A stretch of 64,000 bases of DNA from Candidatus Omnitrophota bacterium (GTDB lineage Bacteria > Hinthialibacterota > Hinthialibacteria > Hinthialibacterales > JAKPRU01), in assembly GCA_029570205.1 (NCBI GenBank), contig JAKQSI010000096.1, forward strand, positions 62,001 to 126,000. The letters run 5' to 3'. The position numbers and the translations under genes were made by a program. Below, piece after piece: positions 35,803-45,900 of the stretch (positions are counted from its first letter, which is position 1; each line of letters opens with the position of its first letter). The notes below the pieces were generated by a model. It saw nothing but the letters and a program-made list of their open reading frames with translations, was not told where the DNA came from and made no database searches.

Positions 35803-37866
35803 CTATTCAAACTCCTCATAGATCCTCCCGCTTCGATACGCCTCCCAGGTGTTCTCAAACCAGTACTCCTCTTCGGGAATCGGGCGGACAGGCGTGACCG
35901 ACGTGACAAAGCGCCCCGCGTCCTCATCCCAGGCAACCTCCAATACCTCTCCCCGCAACTCCTCGTTTTCCGGCAGAAAGTTCCACTCATCGCCCAGCAT
36001 TGGGTGTGGCTTGATTCCTCTCTTTTCATCCGTAATCAAGTGCGACCCTCGGCTGCCGCCCCCCCGCGCGATCATTGCATCCATCGCGGTCAAGTACGCT
36101 TCCGAGGTGAGCGCCATCTCGTAGATCTGCCAGGCTTTCAGGAAGTCTTTCTTTTCGTGCAGCCTTAATCCTTCCTGGGCAATTCGTTTCCGCAGCTGTG
36201 TCGCATCCGATACGGCTTGTCTTACACCATCCGGTCGCCGAATTTGCGAGCCGTGCTCGGTCATCCGATGTCGGATTTCCCGTTTCGCCTCCTGTAAACC
36301 GAGAGTAGCCGATTCTCCCTGATGCAGCCATCGCTCAACTCGGTCGAAAGTCGCCTGAATCCGGTCTTTAGCCGAATCGCAGAATTGCCGCTCGTCCGGC
36401 AGATCCGCAAAACAGTAAAACACGATGTACTCCGCCGCCCGCAGAGCGCCCACCTGCCCGCTGTTCAGCGCAGAACCGCCCGGACGTTTTACCCCGTGGG
36501 TCCCGGCGAGCTCCCCGATGATAAACAGATTCTGGATGGTCGATTCCCACCACGGGCCGACTTTGAATCCGCCGTTATTGTGCTGCGAGCAGACACAGAC
36601 TTCCAGCGGCTCTTTGAATAGATCTCTTCCGCGCTCGGTGTACAAGTCGATACTGAGCGGATTCATTTTCAGTAGACGCCGGATCGGGGTATCCTGTAAT
36701 GCCCCGGAATTCACAAGGTAATTGCGCGCCTCCGGTTCCAGATCATCCGGCGAAAATTCCCGTAGTCCCGATCCGGCTCGCGGATTCTCCCGAAAATCCA
36801 TGAACACACGGCGACCTTTGTAAAACACTTCATTATACACAAGGATGTCTACTACCGAGGAACGATAACCCGTCAATTTATCGGGGTCGAACGGCCATTG
36901 GTATCCTTTGAGAAAAATGTTCGTTGCCATCGAACGCATGGATGGAAAGTATGGATTCAAAAACTCTTGCGGGTCGGTTCCATCGGGCCGGGTACTAAAA
37001 TAGCGCGGAATTACCTGTTGATATGTACCCGATACGTTCCATCTCGGATCGACAGAAGCCAGTCCGAATTGCGATTCCGTCAAATTCTGCGCAACCGCCC
37101 CGGCTTCAAACAGACAACCGTGACTTCCCATCTGCCCCGGAGGGTAGACAGAGATTTCATACATGTCTCCGGGGCCGCCGGTGGCCACAACCAGATTTTG
37201 GCAATGAATGACTACAAGACCGTGGTGCGGTTCGTCTCTTCGGGAACGGTCAACAAACACCGCTCCGATTACTTTTTTCTCCGGCCCCAATCGATCTGTG
37301 AGAACGGAAATTAGTTCGAAATGCTGGAAAATCTTGATGCCGTAACGTTGGATCTCAACCAGCGCTTTCTGGTACATAAATCGTGAGGTCCACGGTCCGG
37401 CGGAGGTGGCGCGCCGGCGGGGATCGTGATCGGTTTTGTAGCCGACAAAACTCCCGTACGCGGTATGAGGAAACGGGACACCATTCTCGACCAGATGGTA
37501 GAAACACCGTGTGGAGTTCTCTCCTTCAATCAGGGCCAGGTCGCCGTGCATACATCCCCCGGCAGACAGGGTTTTCGCGAAATCCAGCGGGCAGTCCGCC
37601 GTCCCGCCGACGGCATTCAGGCGGTAGTATGTCTGCTTGTCGGAGCCGGAATTATTGGAGGTTCCGCCGCCCAGGAAATTCGTGGCAATGGCGACATGAT
37701 CGCGCGGATTAGCCGTTCCACGTTCCTCCAGAAATCGGAACATATACTCTGCACAGCTCAGCCCGGCCGCGCCGCTCCCGACAATCAATGTATTGATAGG
37801 GTAAAGGGGGATCGCCGTCCGATCTTTCAGATAAACATATCGCTCTTTCACCGTTCTTCCTCTCAT
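35803..37866 (-). CDS. FAD-dependent oxidoreductase, fumarate reductase/succinate dehydrogenase flavoprotein type
   Basis: A 687-residue flavoprotein. The dinucleotide-binding motif is IVGSGAAGLSCAEYM near the N terminus. The FAD-contacting C-terminal motif FIIGELAGTHGVKRPGGSALNSG is typical of the FrdA/SdhA/NadB superfamily. There is a helical C-terminal extension. No signal peptide is visible, and no iron-sulfur or cytochrome subunit is adjacent, so the electron acceptor is unknown. The start is uncertain: ATG 37866 is given, but the GTG at 37851 follows AGAGGAAG well. It follows the SDR gene by only a few bases, so the two enzymes probably act on one substrate. Confidence 0.82.
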   Translation of the reverse strand: MRGRTVKERYVYLKDRTAIPLYPINTLIVGSGAAGLSCAEYMFRFLEERGTANPRDHVAIATNFLGGGTSNNSGSDKQTYYRLNAVGGTADCPLDFAKTLSAGGCMHGDLALIEGENSTRCFYHLVENGVPFPHTAYGSFVGYKTDHDPRRRATSAGPWTSRFMYQKALVEIQRYGIKIFQHFELISVLTDRLGPEKKVIGAVFVDRSRRDEPHHGLVVIHCQNLVVATGGPGDMYEISVYPPGQMGSHGCLFEAGAVAQNLTESQFGLASVDPRWNVSGTYQQVIPRYFSTRPDGTDPQEFLNPYFPSMRSMATNIFLKGYQWPFDPDKLTGYRSSVVDILVYNEVFYKGRRVFMDFRENPRAGSGLREFSPDDLEPEARNYLVNSGALQDTPIRRLLKMNPLSIDLYTERGRDLFKEPLEVCVCSQHNNGGFKVGPWWESTIQNLFIIGELAGTHGVKRPGGSALNSGQVGALRAAEYIVFYCFADLPDERQFCDSAKDRIQATFDRVERWLHQGESATLGLQEAKREIRHRMTEHGSQIRRPDGVRQAVSDATQLRKRIAQEGLRLHEKKDFLKAWQIYEMALTSEAYLTAMDAMIARGGGSRGSHLITDEKRGIKPHPMLGDEWNFLPENEELRGEVLEVAWDEDAGRFVTSVTPVRPIPEEEYWFENTWEAYRSGRIYEEFE

Positions 37867-37870
37867 TTGC

Positions 37871-38668
37871 TCAGAGTCTGGGAATCTGAAAACCTCCGCT
37901 GACCTCAATCACCTCCCCCGTGCTGTAAGCGAGATCCCCGTTGACGATCGCGCCGACTACTTTCGCCACATCCTCCGGCTGTCCCCATCTTCGCTGCAGC
38001 AGAATCCCCTCCTCGATCAGTTTGTCGTATCGTTCCTTTACCACCGCCGTCATATCCGTCCGAATAATTCCCGGGCGAATCTCGTAGACAGTGATTCCCT
38101 CCTCGGCCAGGCGGTGCGCAAACAGTCGGCTCACCATCGAGAGTCCGGCTTTCGAGATACAATATTCCGGTCGTGAGGGGGAAGACACATAGGCGGAAAT
38201 GGATGTAATGAAAACAATGATTGGGGGAAAGGGGGTCGATTCCTTTACCTGTTTGACCATTTGCTTGGCGACAAGCTGCGTCAGAAAAAACGGTCCCCGT
38301 AAATTGACATTCATCACCAGGTCATAACTCTGTTCCGTCGATTCAAGAATATCGAGCCGCCTCGGACAGGGAATCCCGGCATTGTTCACCAGGATATCAA
38401 TGCGCTCAAATGTGTTGAGTGTCTCGTCCAGAATGCGCCTGCGGTCGTCTGTGTCGGAGATGTCCCCGTGAATGAACAGCCCGGTTCGACCGATTTCCTG
38501 GATGCGCTCCAGGACCTCGCAAGCCCCGGTTGAACGATCTTCCGGGTTATCGACGATGTCGTTCACGACAACATCGAAGCCGCGTCGGGCGAGTTCCAGG
38601 GCAATACCTCTGCCGATACCTCTTCCTGCGCCGGTTACCAGCGCCGTTCCTTTACTCTGTTCCGCCAT
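37871..38668 (-). CDS. Short-chain dehydrogenase/reductase (FabG-like)
   Basis: A 265-residue classical SDR. The NAD(P)-binding motif is TGAGRGIGRGIA, NNAG is in ILVNNAGIP, the catalytic Ser is in ITSISAYVSS and YCISK carries the Tyr-xxx-Lys pair. AGGAG precedes the ATG. It is the first gene of a two-gene unit with the flavoprotein. SDRs oxidise or reduce sugars, steroids and acyl substrates, so the substrate cannot be read from sequence. Confidence 0.92.
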   Translation of the reverse strand: MAEQSKGTALVTGAGRGIGRGIALELARRGFDVVVNDIVDNPEDRSTGACEVLERIQEIGRTGLFIHGDISDTDDRRRILDETLNTFERIDILVNNAGIPCPRRLDILESTEQSYDLVMNVNLRGPFFLTQLVAKQMVKQVKESTPFPPIIVFITSISAYVSSPSRPEYCISKAGLSMVSRLFAHRLAEEGITVYEIRPGIIRTDMTAVVKERYDKLIEEGILLQRRWGQPEDVAKVVGAIVNGDLAYSTGEVIEVSGGFQIPRL

Positions 38669-38838
38669 AACCGTAACTCCTGCTCTCTCTCGGGTTTTTC
38701 AGATTCCGCCGTATACGGTGACGTGGGAAGGGGGGTTGTGTCAAGAACACAAACCCCATCCGGTCTTGGGGTCCTTGGCATCGTTCGGTCTTTGGTTGAT
38801 ACTGTGAGCGTCAACAAATCGAGAGGAGTGCAAGCCCC

Positions 38839-41091
38839 ATGCGAACTCAATTTGTCATCGCCCTGTCGGTTGTCCTTATTCTCTTCACATCCGCGTATGC
38901 GACAAGTTCGAAATCCTCGTTCACCGTCAATCAGGATATGGTGATCGTGCAGGCGCGGGATGCCATCCCTGCCGAACAACATGCGGCGGAGGAACTTCAG
39001 CAGTATATCGAAAAAAGCACAGGGCTGCGCCTGCCCATCGTTGAGACAGCCCAGGACCGTCCGGCCATTTTCGTGGGACCCGGACCGGAGACATCTCGCA
39101 TCGCCCCGGACTTGGCAGCGGAAAACCTCGGGAAGGAGGAATTCTTTCTTGAAACCCGTGACGGAAACCTGTTTATTCTCGGCGGGCAGCCTCGCGGAAC
39201 CCTGTATGGTGTTTATGAGTTTCTGGAGGATGTGATCGGCTGTCGGTGGTACACGAGGGACGTGGAGAAGGTCCCGAAACACAGGAAACTCACGATCCCC
39301 CGACTGCATCGCCGCGACAAACCGGATTTCGAATACCGCGAACCGTTTTTTACCGAGGCATTCGACAGGCTCTGGGCATCGCGAAACCGAGTCAACAGCT
39401 CCCACGCCGACCTGGATGAGTCGGTCGGCGACAAGATCCATATAACAGGGTTCGTGCATACTTTCTACAGCCTTGTTCCTCCGGAAAAATACTTCGACCA
39501 ACACCCGGAATACTTCTCCGAAATCAACGGCAAGCGCACGGCCGAGTATAGCCAGCTGTGCCTGACAAATCCGGATGTTCTTCGGATCGTGATCGAGGCC
39601 GTTTTTAAGCGAATCGAAGAAAATCCGAAATCAACGATTTTCTCCGTGTCGCAGAACGACTGGTATGGGGCCTGCCAATGCGCACAGTGCCGCGCCATTG
39701 AGGAGGCGGAAGGAAGCCCTTCCGGGACTTTAATCGCATTCTGCAATAAAGTAGCCGAGGCGGTAGCAGAGCGTTACCCGGATAAATACATCGATACCAT
39801 CGCCTACAATTACACCCAGAACGCGCCGAAGACCATCCGCCCCCATCCGAACCTGATTGTGCGCCTGTGTCACATGGCTCCTTCCTGTGACAGCCACGCA
39901 CTCGCTTCCTGCCCCAAAAATGCTACTTATGTAGAGGACCTCCGCGCCTGGTCTGCTATCAGTAATAAAGTCTATGTATGGCATTATGTAACGAATTTCT
40001 CCCACTACCTGATGCCGTTCCCGAATTTCAATGCCATTCGGGAAGATATCCCCTTTTACCGTCGGGAAGGTGTAGACGGCCTGTTCTGCCAGGGGAACTC
40101 CTCACCGGGCGGCGGCGGGGAAATGGCAGAGCTTCGCTCATACATTCTGGCGAAACAGCTGTGGGATGTCGATACGGATGTCGATGCGACAATCGATGAT
40201 TTTCTACAGGGAGTCTACGGAAGATCATGGAAACCGATCCGCCGCTATTTCGATTGTTTACATGACTATGTCAAAACGAACGATATTCACTTTGACCTGT
40301 ACAGCCCACCCGAAATCGGGCATCTGCCGCCGGAGATCCGGCAGAAAGGCCGCATTGCGCTGGATGAGGCGCTTCGAACAGCCGAAAACGATGCCGTCCG
40401 GGCGCGGGTAGAGAAAGTCCGGATGTGGCTGGATTATGCGGATATTTACTTCCAGCGGCGGCAACTGGAGCTGACCGGCGAAGACATTCTCGATCCGACA
40501 TTAGTGGAGCGGTTTATTCGTGTAGCGAAAGCGAACGGCGTTACAAATATCAGCGAGGCAAATCCGATAGAGCCGTTCTATCAATCTCTCCAAATGCGCG
40601 GGTCGTACATCACAAACTGGTGGATTATCGGACCATTTCCAAAAGAAGAGGACGCCCTTTCCGACGGCGGATTCGGGCAACGGCAACCGGTTTCGTTCGA
40701 CGGCGTGTATAACGGGCTGAACGATCAACCGGTACGTTGGATAAAAGTAACCGGCCCGACCGCCTATCTCGATTTTACTCGGTTTATCGAACCGTATGAC
40801 ATTGTCGGCGCGGCGTATGCATTTACATTCATTGACTCGGATTGTGAGCGGGACATCTCGATCGCGGTGGGCAGTAATGACGGAACGCAAGTCTGGGTAA
40901 ATGGCGAACAGGTGTACAAGGATGCCGGAAATCACAAGGCGATCCCGGATCAGGACATTGTGCCGATTCATCTGCGCGCCGGACGGAATACCCTTCTGTG
41001 CCGGGTCCATCAGCTGGGAGCCGGGTGGGGACTGTATGTCCGGCTGCTGACTCAGGAAATGGATGTGAAAGCATCGGTAGAGATGCGATAG
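38839..41091 (+). CDS. Exported DUF4838 glycoside-hydrolase-like protein
   Basis: A 750-residue exported protein (signal peptide RTQFVIALSVVLILFTSAYA). The N-terminal domain (AEQHAAEELQQYIEKSTG ... GGQPRGTLYGVYEFLEDVIGCRWY) is the small alpha/beta domain found at the front of alpha-glucuronidases and hexosaminidases. The DUF4838 core follows, with FSVSQNDWYGACQCAQCRAIE and YVWHYVTNFSHYLMPFPNFNAI. The C terminus is a beta-sandwich resembling PA14/galactose-binding domains (AVGSNDGTQVWVNGEQVYKD). It is probably a glycan-degrading enzyme; activity in this family is not settled. GAGGAG lies upstream of the start. Confidence 0.85.
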   Translation: MRTQFVIALSVVLILFTSAYATSSKSSFTVNQDMVIVQARDAIPAEQHAAEELQQYIEKSTGLRLPIVETAQDRPAIFVGPGPETSRIAPDLAAENLGKEEFFLETRDGNLFILGGQPRGTLYGVYEFLEDVIGCRWYTRDVEKVPKHRKLTIPRLHRRDKPDFEYREPFFTEAFDRLWASRNRVNSSHADLDESVGDKIHITGFVHTFYSLVPPEKYFDQHPEYFSEINGKRTAEYSQLCLTNPDVLRIVIEAVFKRIEENPKSTIFSVSQNDWYGACQCAQCRAIEEAEGSPSGTLIAFCNKVAEAVAERYPDKYIDTIAYNYTQNAPKTIRPHPNLIVRLCHMAPSCDSHALASCPKNATYVEDLRAWSAISNKVYVWHYVTNFSHYLMPFPNFNAIREDIPFYRREGVDGLFCQGNSSPGGGGEMAELRSYILAKQLWDVDTDVDATIDDFLQGVYGRSWKPIRRYFDCLHDYVKTNDIHFDLYSPPEIGHLPPEIRQKGRIALDEALRTAENDAVRARVEKVRMWLDYADIYFQRRQLELTGEDILDPTLVERFIRVAKANGVTNISEANPIEPFYQSLQMRGSYITNWWIIGPFPKEEDALSDGGFGQRQPVSFDGVYNGLNDQPVRWIKVTGPTAYLDFTRFIEPYDIVGAAYAFTFIDSDCERDISIAVGSNDGTQVWVNGEQVYKDAGNHKAIPDQDIVPIHLRAGRNTLLCRVHQLGAGWGLYVRLLTQEMDVKASVEMR

Positions 41092-41300
41092 GGCGAAGGC
41101 GAATCGACATGTATGTCCCGATGACATCTCTGTCCGAGAAGTGGTATAATTCCGGGCAGGGGAAAAGATAGTGTTCTTTCGGCGATAATGGCGCGGGGAA
41201 ATAGGTGACCTGGAGCAGGAGCGGACATTCAAGGCAATATGGGGCAATGGCCTAAACTCCAGGCAGGATAGAGGACATTACGTTCTAAAAAGGACTGGCG

Positions 41301-42224
41301 TTGATGAAAAGCGGCAAAAACGTTTCACCCATCTTTCTGGATGAAGATTTTTCTTCAGAAGGGGCAAAGGGTGTTCACATTCCGCGCCGTCGGAGCCGTC
41401 GGATCGTGTTCGGCTGGTATGGTGGGAAGTTTTCCCACCTGGATTGGCTTCTTCCTCTCCTTCCCCCATGCCACCATTACTGTGAACCGTTCAGCGGTTC
41501 AGCGGCAGTGTTATTGAATCGCAATCCGTCTCCGGTAGAAACCTACAATGATATTGATGGCGAGGTGGTCAATTTCTTCCGTGTATTGCGTGATTGACAT
41601 GAAGAATTGATACGTTCCATTTCGCTGACGCCATTTTCCAGGGAGGAATACTACACCGCAATTTACGGCGAAACGGAGGGAATATGCGAAGTGGAACGCG
41701 CAAGGCGTTTTTTTGTTAAGGCTCGCCAAACCCGCACCGCTCTTGCTCAAACGGCGTCTCTTGGTCGTTGGGCAAATTGTAGGAATACAAGCCGTGGTGG
41801 TATGTCGGGAGTTGTCTCTCGCTGGCTCGGCGGTATAGATGCGCTTGAAGAAATTGCACAGCGACTCATTCGAGTACAGATCGAGAACCGTCCGGCAGTC
41901 GACGTGATCCGGCTGTATGACGATCCTCAAACTCTTTTCTACTGTGATCCGCCTTACCTCCATGCGACAAGGGGCGACTCGAATGCTTACGGTTTTGAGA
42001 TGGATGAAACGGAACATCGCAATCTCGCAGAGGTCTTGAGTGAATGCCGAAGCAAAGTTGCTGTGTCCGGCTATGACCATCCCTTAATGGAGAAGCTGTT
42101 TCCGCCAAAGCGATGGCTCAAAACACCGGGAGCCGATAGGACCATACATTCCACGAAAGGCATTCGCCGGGAAATTCTATGGACGAATTACAGTCCACGG
42201 AGTGAACGGAGTCTATTCGATTGA
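41301..42224 (+). pseudogene. D12-class (Dam-like) DNA adenine methyltransferase interrupted by in-frame TGA
   Basis: N6-adenine methyltransferase of the D12 class. Upstream of the break it has FGWYGGKFSHLDWLLPLLPP and the SAM-site YCEPFSGSAAVLLNR. A TGA at 41595-41597 then interrupts the frame, after which the same frame continues with HEELIRSISLTPFSREEYY, RTALAQTASLGRW and the catalytic DPPY (FYCDPPYLHATRGD), ending SERSLFD. No frame change is needed, so one substitution explains the break. The full frame is about 308 codons, a normal length. The restriction partner just downstream is also broken, so the whole system looks dead. Readthrough is possible but unsupported. Confidence 0.85.
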
Positions 42225-42803
42225 TGACGCAACACACTCCCGATGATATTCTGCGAGATATATACGAACAAGCCACAGAAAGCCTCGGCAGGTCGCTTAT
42301 CTCGAATCCCGATAGCGGCGTATCAAGCAGCGGGAAGCCGCCTGGCAGAACGCTTGTTGCCGCTCACTTCGCACAATGCGGCGGATCTTCAAACCGGCTC
42401 AAGGGGCGATATCGAAATCTGCCTTGTCGGAGATGACGCGGTTGTGACCGTCTACAAGATGAAAATGAAAAGAGTTACGATAGACGATATCGACTGTGCC
42501 ATAGCGAAGATCGCCAAAGCAGCAAATCAGATCAACAATTTTCTTTTCATCACCACAGATAGTATTGATTTCGATGTTTCGGAATATGCGAAGAGGTGTT
42601 ACGAAGAAACGGAAGGAACTGAGATAGCCATTCTCGATTGCATCGGATTCCTTCGGCATTTTCTTCATTTCTTCCACCGAATAAGAATGGCCTACCTGAA
42701 TGCCTACCAGAGTCTTGTCCTCAACGAGCCCGACTCGGCAGTAAGTCAGACCTTGAAAGAGGCGTTCTTGGTTCTGCGTCAAACCGCAGAAAGTGGTGAA
42801 TAA
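42224..42803 (+). pseudogene. Remnant of a type II restriction endonuclease (SacI-family-like)
   Basis: A frame starting at 42224 overlaps the methylase stop (TGATG) and encodes MTQHTPDDILRDIYEQATES. Coding then continues in another frame with RIPIAAYQAAGSRLAERLLP, HNAADLQTGSRGDIEICLV, ILDCIGFLRHFLHFFHRIRM and SAVSQTLKEAFL. I remember these blocks from the C-terminal half of SacI-family endonucleases. About 150-200 N-terminal residues seem deleted and the frame is shifted. Where relatives, from memory, read YEMKMK (the E-x-K of the nuclease site), this reads YKMKMK, so the catalytic Glu also appears to be lost. Confidence 0.7.
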
Positions 42804-42937
42804 TGAACGAGGTCGCGAGATCGGATAGGCAGGCTATCTCAGCGACGGGCTTGCTCTCAACGCCGGGTCCGAGCAGGACCTGCCACATCAGATTCAGCCG
42901 GGACGGAAATTCCTTCATCCCGGAGATCTCGCACCAC

Positions 42938-45900
42938 TTACCTTTCCCTGTATGGTACTTTGATATGGATGATCGTCCCCGCGCCAATATGGGACTGAAC
43001 CTCGAATGTCCCCCGGAGAAGGGAAACCCGTTCCTCCATGCTCCGGAGGCCCATCCGCCTCTCGGCCGGGGCAGCGTTCATCCGCTGCTGCACATCGAAG
43101 CCCTTGCCGTTATCCTCGATCTGAAGAGAAATAGTTGAGCCGGAGGCCGTCAAACGAATGGTAACGCGCGTTGCCTCGGCATGATTCTTTACATTGTTTA
43201 ACGCTTCCTGGACCAGGCGGTAGAGATTGATTTCGGTATCGAAGTCCAGCGTGATGTTCTCCATTCCTGTACAGGAGAAATCGACACCGATGCCGGTTTT
43301 TTCCGAGAACTCTTCGCAGTAGTTGAGCACCGTCTTGGAGAGTCCCAGCTGATCCAGGCCGGCAGGACGAAGATTGTAGCACAGGTCCCGAACCGTCAGG
43401 ATTGCATTCTGAAGGACATTACACAAATCCTGGATTTGTTTCGAATGCCGGGAGTCCGTAGTCGAGATTTGCTCGTCCAGCATTTGGATTCCGATCCGCA
43501 CGGTGGTCAGGTCCTGGGCGATGTTATCGTGAAGGTCACGAGAAATTCTCCGCCGTTCGTCTTCCTGTATTTTAATCAATTCCTGGGTCAGTGCACGAAT
43601 GGATTCCTCGCTTCGTTTTCGTTCGGTGATATCGAGAGCAAGAAGCGCCAATCGTGTAACCTCGGCTTTTTCGTCCAGTACCGGGTACAGATGGTTGTCG
43701 AAAAACCTCCCGTCCCGTTCATCCTGGAATTGAACGGGTTCCCTGGTCCGGACGGCGCGCCGGATTTGTTCCATCCGGCTTTTTGCCGATTCTGTGGGTA
43801 GATAATCGGTAATGTTTGTACCGATCAAATCACGGAGATCGGCTCGGAATCGGCCGGCGAGGCCCTGGTTCCCCTGGAGAATATTCCCGTGGATATCCAG
43901 CAGGCAGGCTACTTCCGGAAAAGCGTTCAACATGACTCTCAGGGTCTCCTCGCTTTCCTGCAACGCTTCCCGGGAGCGTTTCTGTTCGGTAATGTCCTGG
44001 GCTATTTCTACAACACCGATAATGATTCCCAAGTCGTCCCGCACCGGATACCCCCGATGCAGCCAAATGGCATCGTCCTCTTTTGTTCGTTCCACTTGAC
44101 ACGGCTTTCCCGTCCGAAGGACATCGACCACCGGGCAGCCGGTACACGGTTCTGAAGCATTCTCCCACAGTTCATAGCAATGTCTTCCGATCATCTCGTT
44201 CCGTTGAAGCCCCAATATCTCCCAAGCGGTTCTGTTTGCAAGGACAATGCGCAAATCCGTATCGACAAAGGTAATGATATCCTGCGCGGCATCCAGCACA
44301 GCGGCCTTCTCCCGCTCGGATCGTTTCAATTCGATATTCGACTTGACCAGTTCGTTTGTGCGCTCCTCTACACGGCGTTCCAATTCGTCATTGGCTCTTT
44401 TCAGCGCTTCTTCCGCGAGTTTGCGGGCCGTAATATCGGTAACGACACCGGATGAACCGATAAACTGCCCCTTTTCGTCGATGTGGGGACGGCTGGAAGC
44501 CCGGATCCAGAGATACTCCCCGGACTTTGTACGAAATCGGTACTCACCCGTAACCGTCCGGCCGCAAAGGATATCCTGGAGCGCGATTTTTGCACGTTCC
44601 AGATCCTCCGGGGGAAAGAACGGATCGATCGGGCGGCCGACTAATTCATCGGGATCATAGCCCATCATCCTCTTGACGGCCGGACTCACGTACGTGATAT
44701 TCCCCCGTGTATCCACCGTGTAGATGATATCGTTCAGCGACTCCACTAAATCTCGATATTTCTTTTCGGAAGCTTCCAGGGAACAGTGCTTCTGGTACAG
44801 AAAAACCACGGCGACGGAGGCAAACAGGAGGGAAATTGCTACCGGAAGGTAGAATGCCGGTGTACGCCAAATCGGCGGGAGAATCTCAAATCGAGCTTGG
44901 GCAGGAGTCGGATCGATATTTCGATCGTTGTCCGCTGCCCGCACCTCGAACCGGTATTCTCCCGGACTCCGCGAAGGCGTAACCGCCGTTGTGGCACGAT
45001 CAAACGGAGACCATGGAATTTCATTTCCGTTTTCTTCCGATAAAGGAACAACTCGCCAGGAATAAACCAGGTCCTCCGCCAATGTCAGATTCCATTTATC
45101 CTTCGCCGAGAAAACAAATACTCCTTCATCGCCGGCGGGAATGGTCCGTGGGGATTCCCGGATCACCGTATCCGGCGGATCATCCGTCGGGCGATAACAG
45201 GCTATCCCCACATTCTGCAACGCCACCCAGATCGTCCCTTTTGGGGATTCGCAAATCCCATGGATGCTCTGCCCTTCCAGACCATCCTCGTGCGTGTAGT
45301 TCACCCAGCGCCCATCGCGACAGGAGGACAGATTGGTTGCTCTTCCCGCCGCCCAGATCGTTCCATCGCTTGCCGGAAAGATGCGCTCCACCAGGTCGCT
45401 GTGCATCCCTTCTCTGGTTGTGTATCGCTGAAGGCTCTCGCCGTCCCAACAGAACAATCCACCGCCGGTGGTCCCAAACCATATACATCCGTCCGCTTCA
45501 CAGGCAATCGCGGAAATGCGATGCTGGACCTTCAGATCCTCCCCCTGTATCGATAAGAGAACCTTATCTTCTTTCCAACGCTCCACGTGGTTCTGGAACT
45601 CCACCCACACGCTGCCGTCCGGTCCCTCCGCCATGCTTCGCGCCGCCTCTATCGGGACGCTTAATCCTTTTGGGCGAAGTTCCCATTGGTCCCCAACATA
45701 CTCATAGGCTCCTTTCTGGGTAGCGAGATACAGCCGACCGCTTTTTGTTTGGAGCAATTGGTTGACACCTTGGATTTCTTCGGGAATGGGTATGGAGCGG
45801 AGGACTGTTTGTCGATCCAGAGAAAACTCAACAATGCGGTCCTGGAACAGCACATAAATCCGGCCATTGCAGGGACGTGTGATCCCAGATCCCCTTTTGT

